Source of the DNA: Strigamia acuminata
Taxonomy: Eukaryota; Arthropoda; Chilopoda; Geophilomorpha; Linotaeniidae
Length of the DNA stretch: 60,000 nucleotides
Assembly: GCA_949358305.1 (NCBI GenBank)
Contig: OX442320.1
Coordinates: 10,000,259-10,060,258, forward strand
Reading direction: 5' to 3'
Position 1 is the stretch's first letter. The number at the start of each line of letters is the position of its first letter. A model generated the notes under the pieces. That model was not told the DNA's origin and did no database searches. It saw only the letters and a list, made by a program, of their open reading frames with translations. This document shows, piece after piece, positions 1 to 13,700 of the stretch. A program made the position numbers and the translations under genes.

Positions 1-1687
1 GTTTGCGCAGCTGGGAAGTCGTTATGCTGGTGCTGCCATCCAGTGGCTGCGATTTGTACTTCACGCTAAATAACTCGCACTGAGCACAGCGTGGGTGTTG
101 CTAACAGATTATTTATTGAATTTCTGTTTCCCGTAAAACTATTTTTGTAAAATGAAAATAAAAGAAATAATTATTATTATAGAAAACAAAAAAAATTGAT
201 AATTTTTGTTTTATTTTCGATTTCCATTGCGCAATTTCGAACAAATAAAAGCACCAACAAAAGACCAGACAATTTGGTTTTTTTTTTTAATGGCTAGATT
301 CAACAAATACATAAAAACAGATTTATTTATTCTAAATGATTGATATTTCTCAGAGGGGGAAATATTTTTTTAATAAATGCCTGTCTCGTTTGTTTTGATC
401 CCAAGTTCCGCAATGCAACTTGTTTCCCTACAAGCGTGACTCAGCGTTTTGACGTCACAAATCCTCCACACGTCCAACTCCACATCACCAACGATGACGT
501 AATATGCAAACTTTTAATGCACGATTTCACCGGCAGGCAGTAGGAGTGTGCCGGCCACCAGCCACCGGAACAGAGGCAACGGCCGTGGTTTGGGAGGTAT
601 TGGTGCTGTTTTGGCGCTAACTCGTGTCTCCCTCGACCGCAAGAAGTGGTTTCAGGCATCGGAGAATCGTTTCGCGCCGTCATCGGCGTATTTTCATCCC
701 CCAAACACCGCTGGATCGCCTCGAATCAAAGCCCAAAAGGTGAGCCCCGTTCACGTCTAACCACGATTCAACTCCGCCATGCTGGATCACGTGGTGTCTT
801 TGCAAATACAATCTGCTTAACCGATCCCTTTATTTCCCGCAATTTTCTCACCTGTCGCGGCATACTGCTCGTGTAAAAACAGCACGATGAGGTTTGTCTA
901 GGTGGGAGTTGACACTGTGCGCTGGATAATAAATTAAAGGCGAAAAAATGTTGTTATCGACCGAGCCAACATGGCCGCCACCAGGCCGGCGTGCCGCTCG
1001 TAAAAAGTTTGCTAGTTAAACAATTCAAAGTTGGGGCGTCACCACGTGCTCGGGAAACCAGTGAAGAGTGTCGAGCGGTGCCAGGTAAATACAGATGGTT
1101 TCAGAAGCAAAATTAATGATGATTAATTTTTGTTTATTTATTTTTAGGCAATATTTGCTGGTTTGGTGAATTAAATCAGTGACGATTCTGACGAAACGAC
1201 AACTGCTCTGAATAAAAATAAATTGGATGAATTGTAGTTATGAAAGAGAAAAACGTCGGTTTGCACAGTTGGGACGAATGGAAAATCGTTTTTATGGTTT
1301 TTTAGTGTGTTTTTGCACGTTAAATGGGGAATTTCGTATTTTTTGAGTGGTTTTTCTACCTAAAATGGGGAATTTTGAATTTTTGAGTAGTTTTTCCATG
1401 TATAATGGCATAAATTTGCGTTTTTCTTGCATTTTTGCACGTAAAATGGCGTAAATTTGCGTTTTTCTAGCATTTTTGCACGTAAAATGGCGTAAAATTG
1501 CGTTTTTCTAGCATTTTTGCACGTAAAATGGCGTAAATTTACGTTTTTCTTGCATTTTTACTCGTAAATTTGCAAATTTTGCGTTTTTTTTTGTTTTTTG
1601 CACTTAAATGGCGGTTTTATTTAATTTTGTTTTTAATTTTTCCGTGTGAATTAATTGAATTTATTTATTTATTTATTTGTAATCCAG
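1..1687 (+). promoter_or_regulatory. Upstream region of LARP4 with candidate non-coding 5' exons
   Basis: I see no convincing coding sequence here. Sites on the plus strand fit a promoter and untranslated exons. A CRE-type palindrome (TGACGTCA) lies at 450-457 and a related TGACGTAA box near 495. Good donor sites follow 739 (AAAAG then GTGAGC) and 1084 (CCAG then GTAAAT). A YY1-like ACATGGCCGCC is near 968. The acceptor ending at 1687 (TAATCCAG) opens the exon that carries the LARP4 start codon. From about 1330 to 1610 there is a short tandem array of 41-bp units. Transcription start sites cannot be fixed from sequence alone. Confidence 0.45.
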
Positions 1688-1720
1688 TGTGCAGCTTTTG
1701 AGTCGCCATTGAGGCCTTCC

Positions 1721-4700
1721 ATGACGTCAGACGGAGGGAACGTTGGGGGAGCTGATCTGGAATTGAGCACTCCGGTGAGTTAAATCGAAAGAAGTGAATT
1801 TCTTTTTTAAGAAGGCAAAAGCAGTTTAATTCGGTCCGTTATCGAGCTTGGATGGCGATTTTGATGGTGCGAAGCAGTGCTGCCGTCTGGTGGCGGAGTG
1901 GCTGCGACAACTTGTTGAAATTGATTGCGTGACTTGACTGTGTTTCTTTTTATCCGTCGTGGTATGCGTATTGCATAAGTTGATGACGTGGGGCTCACGA
2001 AGGGACGAGTTTTGATCGTTTTTCGTGTTTTTCGTGCATTTTTGCACGTTTTTTGTGGTCGTGTGCTGGGAATTTGAATTTTTTTGCTTTTTTAGAAATT
2101 TATTTCATTTATTTTGGTTATTTTGGGTATTTTTAGGGTTGTGGTGGTGAAACAGGATTTTAAATCGAAAGGAAAAATCCGATTTGTTTCTTTTCGTTTT
2201 TTTTTAGGTTTCTGGGAAAAGGTGGGGAAATTATGAGTTTGGTGGATGGTTTGGAGAGATTTGTGCTTTAGTTTGGTGTTGTGGAGGTATTTTTTGGAAA
2301 TAATGTTGGAGAAGAAATAGTGGTTAATGGTGGTATCAAGGTGGACCAGAGTGGTGTTGTGGTTGATACGTCGTTGCTAATGGGTAATATTCTTTTCATG
2401 TCAAGGTGGATTTTTTTGTTTAAAAATATTTTTAGTATCTGTAGAATGTTTAATGATTTGGTTAGTTTTTGCATTTTTAATTTGAGAAATATTGAAAATT
2501 TAAAAAAAAAAAAAATTTTTTTTGAAGTGTTTTAGGTTTTTTTTTGAGAAATCTGAAAAAAATTCTAAATTTATTTTTTTTTTTTATAGAAATTTTAGCA
2601 TTTTTTGAAAAATTTTTGGAGAAATTTTAGAAATTTTTTTTAGAAAAATTTTGAATTTTTTTTAAATGAATTTTAGAATTTTTTGATGAATTTTAGAAAT
2701 TTTTGATGAATTTTAGAAATTTTTGATGAATTTTAGAATTTTTTGATGAATTTTAGAATTTTTTGATGAATTTTAGAATTTTTTGATGAATTTTAGAATT
2801 TTTTGATGAATTTTAGAATTTTTTGATGAATTTTAGAATTTAAAGAAGAAAAAAAATTAGATAAATTTTGGAAATTTAAAAAAAAAATATTTGGACAAAT
2901 TTTAGAATTAAAAAAAAAAATATTTGGACAAATTTTGGAATTTGAATAAACAAAATGTTAATTTATTCTCGATTTTGTTCATATTATTTGCTAGAAGTTT
3001 AGCAGGATGTTAGTGAATTCCAGGAAGTTTGATAATGGAATTGGCCGTAAAATATAGTAGAATATAGCAGCACTGGCAGAGAGAGACAGAGCTAAAAGAA
3101 TTGCTAAAAGACAATACGTTTTGTCATTTGCGCTGCAGTCTGTCGTAGACTATACTTGGTCTTAATGTTCAAACATTGGATGCCAGCACAGCCGTCGGGA
3201 GCTATTTTAGTGCTAGGGTTTGTCTTGCTTTAGCCAAGAGTGGCGGGAATGAATATAATCATTATGAATTAGATTAATAAAATTCTATACAAGTTATTTC
3301 TTTATTTTGTTGTCAGGTTGCGCGTCACAATGGAAGTTTTATATTTGTGAAGTTTATTTTTTTTTTATTTCTTTGCTGTATTTTGCTGTTTTTTTTTTTT
3401 ATTTTTTTTTTAGGGTTTGAATAAAATGAAATGTTTGGGTAGTTTTTTTTTAATTTTTTGTTTTGTGAAAAGTTCAAATAAAAGTTGATTTTTATTTATT
3501 TTTGAAGAAAACAATTCGATTTGCCACAAAGAAATAATAAATAAATCGATTCTTAAACAAAAGTTTCTATTCTTTACCAAATTTTTTGATTTTTCAATAA
3601 AAAAAATTGGATTTTTCAATAAAAAATTTCGATTTTTTTCAATAAAAAATTTCGATTTTTTTCAATAAAAAATTTCGATTTTTTAATAAAAAAATTAGAT
3701 GTTTCAATGTGAAATTTCTATTTTTTAACAAAATATTCGATTTTATAACAAGATATTCGATTTTTCAATATTATATTCGATATTTCAAATAATTATTCGA
3801 TCTTTCAAAAACCTATTCGATTTTATAACAATATATTCGATTTTATAACAGTATATTCGATTTTATAACAATATATTTGATTTTATAACAATATATTCGA
3901 TTTTATAACAATATATTCGATTTTATAACAGTACATTCGATTTTATCATGAAACATTCGATTTTATAACGAAACATTTGATTTTATAACGAAACATTCGA
4001 TTTTATAACGAAACATTCGATTTTAAAACTAAAATTTTCGATTTTCCAATAAAAATTTCAAATTTACAATTAAAATTTTTAATTTTTTCGAATAAAATGT
4101 CTTACAAATTTTCATTTTGAATTATTAAAAATGTTTTTAAAGAAAATATTTCAACTTTTTCAAAAAAAAAAAAAAAAAAAAATTCAACGAATAATATTTT
4201 ATAGTTTTTATTTTTCAAACATTTGAACAAAATGTTGGTGAAGAATCATTTATTTCTTCCTTGAGACATTTCACGAGTGTTTTATGACAGGGCAGACATG
4301 TTTTAACGAATAATACGACGGTAGTAAAATGTACCGGTATGAACCACTCGTGGCTCTGAGACAATTGAATTCAAACCGTAAAAAACAAGTGCAAAAAATA
4401 TCAGGCTTAAAAATTACATCCAAACAAATCGAACCAAAATTATCCCTAAAATAAATATAAATAAAAAATAAAATAAACCTAAAAAATCTGTTTCCATGGT
4501 AATCTCTAGCAACAGTTATATTTGAAGCCACTTAAAAGAAATTGCAATTCGTAATGTAATGACCTAACATTTAAAAGATGATTCCCTCTATGCAACTGTA
4601 TCTAATTTTATTACTTTTGATTACTCAGCTGTTATGGCACCAGTTCTACTAACAAGTAACAAAAAAATGGCGCCAATGACTATATAATATATATAGTGCA

Positions 4701-7700
4701 TCATGAAATTGTCTTATATTTTATTTTATATTTCTTTTTTGTTGATTTTGTTTCCAAGGTCATTTTAATGTAATTTGTTGCTATTTTTGGAGATCTCTTT
4801 TTTGAGATGTTTGTTGTATTTGATGAGATATTTTGGGTCAGCGAAGAAGTTTTTTTTTTTTAAGGATTTATTTGATTAGTGACATGATTTGGTCACTTGT
4901 TTATGGCTGGGTGAGTAATTGGCATGAGGAATAATTTTTAAATTGACAATTATTGCTGGCCTTGGAGTTAAAATGGCTTCATCCTTGATTGGATTACCTA
5001 ATTATACCTAGTGAAATAATTTGGAAGGGAATATGATGTGTGTGGGGGTTTTGAGATCGATTTTTTGATGTGGTTTTGTTGATTGGGACGAAAATGTGCA
5101 ATTGTAATGAGGATTAATGAAATTGTAGTGGTGTTTGGTTGTTTCCTCATGAAATATGGAAATTATGAGTAATAATACTTGGTGAGGATGTTTTCTGGCC
5201 TCGAGTTTTGTGTGGACTCACTCCATGCAATGTCTATTGTTCTGCTGATTCATTCAGAAACAGTGTGTCATTAGAGTGGAATTAGGGGAAAGGTTTTTGT
5301 TTGTCAATAATGACAAGTAGCAAAAAGAAATGGAAGTCGATGTTTAGAAATCTGTGTTGGGGTTTTAATAGTGGCACGGGTTAAGAACTTATCCTTCTTG
5401 CAACTACCCGTAAACGTCTGCACGTGTATGCAAGAAGAAAGTATCAGTGCAAGGTATATCAAGTGAATATAAAAAACTAAGTTTTTGAAAAAGGCTTTTA
5501 TATTGGTTTTTCAAATCGCTGTAAAAAGCGGGGTGCAGTGCTGGACTGGCCCGGCGGGATATTGGGAATTCCCGGTGGCCCGTAACGTCGTGAAAGTTTT
5601 TATTTGTCGTGGCCCGACGTATCCAGATTTCCCGGTACTAAATTTGTTCCTAGTCAACCCCTGGCAGGGTGTTGTGGCATTATCTAGACTGGAGACATTA
5701 CCGGGGTCAAGTGATCATCGCATCGATAAATATTCAGTATTTGGTGATTTTATCGTTCATTGAATATTCGTTGCATCCCTAGTCAACAGATTGGCTAAGT
5801 GTCAATGATACAATACAAAATTACACGAAGACTATCAGGATCGATGTTTTGGTTGTAATTTGTAAGCCGAATCTGTGTAATGTTTTGTTGCCACTAATCC
5901 CAGGTTAAATCTTGTTGATGTTCATTTGTCTAGATCGAAAATAGCTCCACGATTCAATCTTGCGCGAGAAGGGAGACGGATCGATAAGTTGGGAAGCTCC
6001 CACTGCAATGAAGATTTGGAGTTCTACCAGCTGCATTCCAAAAGCCCGTGTTAGACGTTTTAGTCATTTTGTCTTTACAAACTTCCATAGACCATCACGA
6101 AGCTTTCTAGCGAAATGACAAAAGACGCTTAACATCGGAGTTTTCGAATGTACCAACCATTGTGTTGGGAACTAAGAGTCTTGTCTGAAACATGGTTTTA
6201 TCATCAATTACACACGGCCTGGCGGGCTATTGGGAATCTCCCAATGGGAGTTAGGGCCTTTGGGCCCTGAGAAAATTTATTTCAGGAGGTTTGGCCGTGC
6301 AATTACAGAAGTTTATTTTTCTTTGTAGTTGATAATAGCTAAGCCCTATTTAGTCAAACATAAAACTGAATTTGAGGTGAATTAGGGATATTTGAATAGG
6401 TTTTTTTTTCATTAGAATGTTTTATGTATCAGCTGGTAAAACTTGATCCTGAATAAAATATGACAGGAGACGTTAGGTTTTGATGGGAATGTAACAATTT
6501 TGTGCTATAACAGCATCACATTCGCTTTCCAATGTTGTTGCAGCTAGAATCTTAAAGTGTAAGGGTCCTCCAGCAGTTCCTGTGTCTCATGAACTGGAAT
6601 GATCTTCCAAAATATAAGTGCATCTGACATTTAGGCAACTTAGAAGTTTTCGACAAACTTAGCTTTCGTTAAAGCGCAATAAAGGAGTAATCAAATTATA
6701 ACGCGGCGACAATCTTAACGAATGCACGATGTTTAGAAGACAAAGTCAATTACATATCCTGCAAACATCAGAGGACAAGTCTGTTTGAAAGAAAGCAATA
6801 GACCTTTGGAAAAATGAGGTTAGGTGATACGATTGTGTGATGGTAACAAATGCGTAATGGTTGCAGCGACGCTAGTGTGTGCTTGTACTTTGAGCCGGTA
6901 TGGTAATTTATATCTGAAAGTAAAAAAAGACCACGCAAAGTCTAATTGCTGATAAACAGCCTTCTGGGAAATATCTAGTGGTGACTGATTACTGATGTTG
7001 ATTTTGGATTATTTATCTAAGTAAAGTCCTCAATGATTATCATACTGGCTTATTGGTTGAGATGTTAAGGAGTTCTAGTGTGGGTAGGTCTTGAAAAAAT
7101 GTTGTGATTAGTGCTGATTTGACTGGTGGTTGGGTCAAAGTTCTTGTGATATATAATGGGGTGTGTAATAGCTAAATTGCTTAACTACTTGATGGATATA
7201 TATTGTTTTTATTATTTACATTTGATATGTGATAAAGTTGTGCTTCAGTCAATGAGGTGTCATTTCAAATGTGATATGTCTGAAAATGTGATAAAGTGAA
7301 AGTTAACTTTCAATTTTATATCAGCACTTGAAACTGTTGGAAAAGTAATAGAGTTTTCTATCTAAGATCAATAGGTGCATTTTTGAATGTCTTGACTTTT
7401 TAAGAGTTTTAGCTCAATTTATTGAAAACTGTCACTCCTACAAGGTTTAGTACCTTTAACCTTCGCATGCCCTTGGCTGGTTACCATACACTGCTAGCCA
7501 TGGTCAGTCATTTCTGTCTACTTTAAAAAAAATCCATCTGAACATGTGCACAATCTTTGTTTTCCAGGTGCAATAGCATTCTTCCTAGCGTTTCAATATG
7601 CCATCTAGTGTTAGAAGGTGGCAGAGTAGTGAACGGCGCTCTTATTAATGGTGTTTTATGTTATAAATATTAAATTAACTTATTGATAATCGAAAAAGTA

Positions 7701-10700
7701 TTCGTATTTAGTCATTTGAAAAAAAATATTTTGAGGAATAAAAGTTGGTCTCCTTAATTAATTTTCAGTAAAAAAAGAATTAGAAGTTATTTTACGATTT
7801 CTGTATTATTTTTGGTTTCTCAACCCATTGGTTAAGCAGCATTGGGCTTGGTCAGTACTTGGATTGATGAACCTGTTTGTATCCGTATCCGACATAGGGA
7901 ACATCTGCCAACAGTTTCTAACTGGTTTTTCTCCGCTTTTCCCAGTTCTCATTGCAAATGCATGATTGGGTTCTTAAAAAGTCATCCCACGGAACGCTCT
8001 TAATATTCCGAACCGTCGTTCTACCATCGGCTTTGCGAGCAATCGAACAAATGCAATGCGAAGTGAAATAGTAAGATTGGTCGTAAAGCGGAGTCCCCAT
8101 TTTGAAAAGCGAAGTTTGTGTAGACTTTCCCACTATACCTGTTGTAATGATCAATATTTATGTTTTACGGTCGAAACTCTTTATAACGAATTGCAAGGGA
8201 CCCGAAAAATCAATTCGTTATAACGAGAATTTGTTATATTGAAATTTTTTAGCATGGTGACCTATGGCCAACCAACCAAACCAGCTATTTTTAGGTATTC
8301 GTTATATCGATAATTCGTTATATCGCGATTCGTTATAAAGAGTTTCGACTTTATAAACTCTGCTTCTTTCAATCTGGAATATTGGCTCGCTTTAGAACAA
8401 TAGCCTGGTGGCTTCCCCCACCTTCCTGTTCACAAAGATTCCCATCGAAGGAATCATCCTCACAAATTTCTCTCCGGCTTTCATCATGCCGTTTAAAAGC
8501 CGAAAGACCAGGAGTGCAAAGGGTCTAATTAAATGCCGCTCTAAAGCCCTGACACATCCGACACAGATCTACCGGCTTTTCCAAACACCTGAATATCTGG
8601 ATCTTCGATTAATAGCCGGAGTTTTATCGATTAGTTGTTCCAGTGAGTCTATTTCCCACGTGCGCGATTACACAACAGTCGCAACAGCAATAAATATAAT
8701 TAGCGAGGGAAAATTGAGCGAATGTGGATTCATCGATTCATCACTAATGAAGTCATTGGTTATGCATTAAAAGCTAATATGGTGGGGAAAAAATGGCGGC
8801 GGGGTCGGGAACTCCCCTCTCGAGTTGCATCAGTTGGAATGGTCTCGGGCGCTATTGATCAGAGCAAAAATCTGTGTCAAACGCTGCGTGCGAGAGTAGC
8901 GAACGGCGGAAGGGATCGGTGCTGACGAGGCTATTTGGGCTGCACTGCGCAGCTGCAGTGGGAGGAGAGCGAAGTGAGGTGCGAGGGGGAATAAGTCGGA
9001 TCGGATGTGTCGCGAGTGAATTCATTTTCGTAGCCAAAGTGGCGCCCCCTTCGTGGGCACGTTGGTCGTACAAGAGGTGGGAAAATAATGGAGGGCGGCA
9101 TTACCCCTCGTCTCGTGCGGGCTTGATGCTCGATTACCCGTGCGTGCTCTATGTAGGAATACCTGTGTCGCAGACATTGTTGGTAAGTTGCAATTTGGGG
9201 GTCGGAGCGCGAGGTTTTGTGTTTGTTTTTTGGGTTAGGGACTTAGGCCTAGTTGCGGGTAGGTCGTCTAATTTGGGTGGCGCGATTCCGTTTTTAAAAA
9301 GTTTTTTTTTTAAGTGTGACCTTAGGATGAAGGAATGGACTTTACACGTTTTTCGGCTTAAAGTGGTCGTTGGGGCTCGCGAGGTTTAATTAATTGGTTG
9401 TTACGGAGGGTTTTGTCACGCGTCGATGCGATTCCATTCTCTGTTTGGTGTTGGGACCTAAATTTGTACGAGAGGTGGGACTAAAAATAAACGAGTTTTA
9501 ACCTTTTATTTTTAAGTTTTTTTTTGTTTTGTGCATTCTGTTTTTTTTTTTTGGAAGGAAATGAGTGGGAATTGGTGGCGGAATTGAGTCGTTAGGATTA
9601 ATAAAAGTTGCATTTGTTTGTGTTGATTGTTTTAGGGTTAAAACGGTTGTTGATGGTGGTGCAGATCGATTGGATAATGAGGTTGTCACTTGACAGGACA
9701 ACAATTTGTGTTAAATAGCATTGAATGGATTGTAGATTGTGTTTGGTGCATTTGGTGTTAGGAAATAGAGAGGAGAAAGAAAAAGGTTCCATTTGAGGGA
9801 AGTAAATTTAGTCGCGGCTTTTTTATTTGTTTGTCACGGTGACAGACGGTAGACGCGTCTATTTCCTTGACAACTTCCTCGGGTGTGTGCTTTTTTGCGT
9901 TTGTATTGTGTGTGGGTGTTTGCTGAGATCGGCAACATGTTATGCGAAACTTGGATAAGTTTTTTTTTTTGGTTTTGTTTTTATGGTGACATGAATTTGA
10001 AGTTGAAAGTTGTTAGGGTGGTTAATGTAGCAATTCTGGTGATGTTTTAATGAATTGTTTATAGTGTTGTGTAGTCTGGAGGAAGGATTTTGGATTTTAA
10101 AAGTGCTTTTGATAGTTTTTGGTGCCGGGATCAGGACTGGCTACTTTTAATTTTAAATGAATTCTAATGACAAAATACATTTATTAAAAAATTGGTTTGA
10201 TTCCAGACGAAACGCAAAAATAAATATTTCAAAAAAACTGATTATTCTATACTTATGGCGCGCAACTTAGTAGTCGCGACTGAGACACGAAGAATACCGT
10301 ATTTTTGCAAAAGTATGGTATTGTTTTCGTATTTAACCTCACGAACGATGAACATGCGCTTCGTTAAACAAATGTAACAAACGAAAAACCGAAATTGTAA
10401 TTGCTGACAAAAATGGCAGTTTTGAATAAGAGCTATGGCTCTTAATCGATAAAATACGGTATTTGGTATTTGTCGAAAGGAAAAAATTTAAACTCTTGGT
10501 TCAAAATTTGTGGTTGGATAAAAAGAAAACGACTCGGAGTTTAACGAAGTTTTTATTTATTAAATAAAATGTTTAAAGAGACTTGGAAAGTGATAAGCAA
10601 AAAGTTATCAGTTGTAATAGATACAAGTTTCTCTGGCAAGGATTTTTTTGTTGAGATATGAAAAAAAGAAAGGTTATATGTCAGAAATTGTTTTATGTTT

Positions 10701-13700
10701 GTTGAAAAGTCATTGGTTAAATTCTTGAGCTTGAATAATTAGGTTTTGGTGCCTTTTGTGTGGACACCAATCCCCGAAGAACTGAAAATGTTATGTGCCA
10801 AGAGCTAAGAGAAGATAACACTTAATCTGTCCTAACCAGTGTGTTTAATTCTGAAGGGCAATACTTTCTTTCCCAGGTGAATAGACACTTCCAAAAGGTG
10901 AAGTCATATTGTTCTTTTGTTCCCCAGGTGTTTATTTTTTCCTCCGCTGTCGAACAAGTGAACAAACCTGCAAAAGGTATCTAGGATAGTTAACCAAATG
11001 ATGCAGTGATTCTGCATTAGTAATACAGGACTAACGTGTGGTGCAAAGATTCTGCCTGTGTGAATCAAGGAATTAAGGGATATTTTTGTGTAATCAATCA
11101 CTTGTAAGTGGTTTAAATGATGTGGTGGAGCGTGGATTAAAATGGTTAATTGGTATTGCAAGCGCTAAGTAGGAAAAGGTTTTGCCCAGTGGTGAGTTTG
11201 AAACCTTCAAATTAGCAAAGTTTGCTGCCATTTGCTAAATGGAAGGTAAATCTCCATTAGGTGTTGTTTCAAAGTGGGGGTGTGTCAATGTGGACGGTTC
11301 GGTCTCGGAGTTGATCGATTTTTGGCACTCGACATTTGAGCGCGGGGTGAATGACATACGAATAAACTCGTGACTTGTGGTGGTTTGCTGTCAGCCAAAT
11401 TTGGCGTTGAGAGTCAGGCTAGCTTATTGAAACGACAACGATGCATTGTGATGAAATAATAGTTGATTGAGTAATTTTTATTTATTCATCTATTGACCTA
11501 TAGAGTGTGTGCCAACGGATTCTATGGGATTCAACGAGATTTGCTTGTTGGGTTTTTTATTGGTTTTTTATCGTGTGCGTAGTTTGATTTTAAGATGTAC
11601 GGTCTTGGACAAAAAAAACTTCCCTTCAGTTTAGCTGTTTTAAGTTTATCTATCATTATTTGGTCGGTGTATCTTTTAATACTGTTGTTAGAGCAAGACG
11701 AGAGACCAGGTCAAGATCGATGTCGTTGAATCTCAATGGATTTTTATGCCACCTGGTAGATAAACTTAAAACAGCTAAACTGAAGGGAAGTTTTTTTTGT
11801 CCACGATATAAATGTCTCTAAAAACTGGGTGCATTTGACAATCAATGATGTCTTAGGATTGAAGAAATACGGTAATATATGACCAAATTTGTAACTTGTA
11901 TGTGCACAGATGGGGATTTTGGCATCAAGATATCGGGCACAGGGTATGATAGTCTGTATGGGATTGATTATTTGATCAAAGAGTTAGCGAAGGTTTAGCC
12001 ACGTGGAATTCAATGGGCTTTTGTTGCTCTTTGTTTGTGTCTAAATTATTGATGCAGTTTTAGTTGTCTTAGCAATCATTGTCTGCTTTAATTTTACTTA
12101 GGAACACCCGTGGTTTTAGTCAACAAGGCATGCCAATGTCCATAAATACAAGTTTGTCCACAGAAATTTATGAAGTTGAGGTGTCTGCATTCCTTAGAGT
12201 CATCACACGTGTCAGATAACCACAAAGATTAGAGATAACTATACTCAAAACCACCACAACGTTGATCTATTTCACTGGTGTAGTGGCACAAAAAAGTAGT
12301 TCAAAACACCAGAATTGTAATCGAACTCCAGAAATTGTGATCGATTACCAACATTGTCAAAGGTGATGCTTTGACACAGAACTACTTTTCCGCGTAGTAG
12401 AACACAGTACACAGTTAGGCATAAACCGGCTGAAATAGATCAACGTTGTGGTGGTTTTGAGTATAGGTGTTCACCCAGTATCGGTTTTCTGAGACAAGAT
12501 CAGAAGGTTCCGAGGTTATTCTGCCTTTACGTTCCTTTGTGCTATAAAAGCACGTTGTAAAGTGAACGTTACAGGTCGAAGCCGTTACGAGATACAATAA
12601 AAAACCGACAAGTCACGTTACGACTCGTTATGTGAATTGTACGTTTTTTATTGCATTTCGTATGGAATGAAATCTCGTTTTGCCGAGACCGAGATCCTGG
12701 CGCTAAAAAGGACTGAGATCTCCGAAACCGATCTTACGAGATGAGCAAGAGATCTTGCTCGTCATTTTTTGTTTTTCGACTTTTTGTTGTGGGTGCTGGG
12801 AGAGCCCTTTTTAGCTAATCTATTTGTGAGTGTATCTTCTGACTAAATTTGGATGTTGGCTCTCTGAGTCAGAGGATTGTCATTCTGGTGTGATTGGCAG
12901 GAGAGTTGTGATTTAAATGAGGGTTCTTGTGTTGTGACATTTTCAGCATCTCAGCACAGCTCAAAGGGATTTCTGCCAAAGTCAATACGGGGACTTTATA
13001 CTCTGTTTCGGATAACTTATCACAATTTCCCACTGCCTATTGACCAGTCTGCAGTCATTGTGTAATTGTCACAAATGGATAATTGAAAAGTTTTGGTTCC
13101 AGTTGTTACTTTTGTTCCAGCCACTTGAAATACATTCAGCATTTAATTTATTAGAAATTTTATGTTTAGTTTAATTTGAAAGTGGTTAATAATTTATTTT
13201 AGTGAGTATCAAACAGCTGTTTTGAAATTGAGCACTTCCTTATTGGTTGGGAAGGATCACATGATCAGTTATTTGTATCCCTGAGGTTGCGAGATGCCCA
13301 ACGAATAGTGTTTGTCGTAAGTTTCTTTTTTGACAAATACAGTAGGTGCATTCAAAAACTCTAAAACGTATGCAAAACTCGTTTCGTGTTTGTACGTGAC
13401 GTCATTCCCATTGAATAACATTCCCATGTTATTCAATGGGTTTAGAGTTTCTGAATGCACCTAGTAAGCGTAGTTTTAAACGTTTTATGTCATGCTGAAC
13501 ACAGAGTAACATTTGCCGATCATCAATGGCGAAGGTGGTGTGCATGATAGTGGTACCATTGTATAATAATCTTTGTAATAAGTTGTTGTGGTGATGCAAT
13601 AAAAGATTGCGAGTTTAAACATGGCGAGATGGAGATTTTCTCGCTGGACATTCAAGCAAATCCTCGTAAGCTCTTTGAGATTTGCAAATCAGCAAACCAA

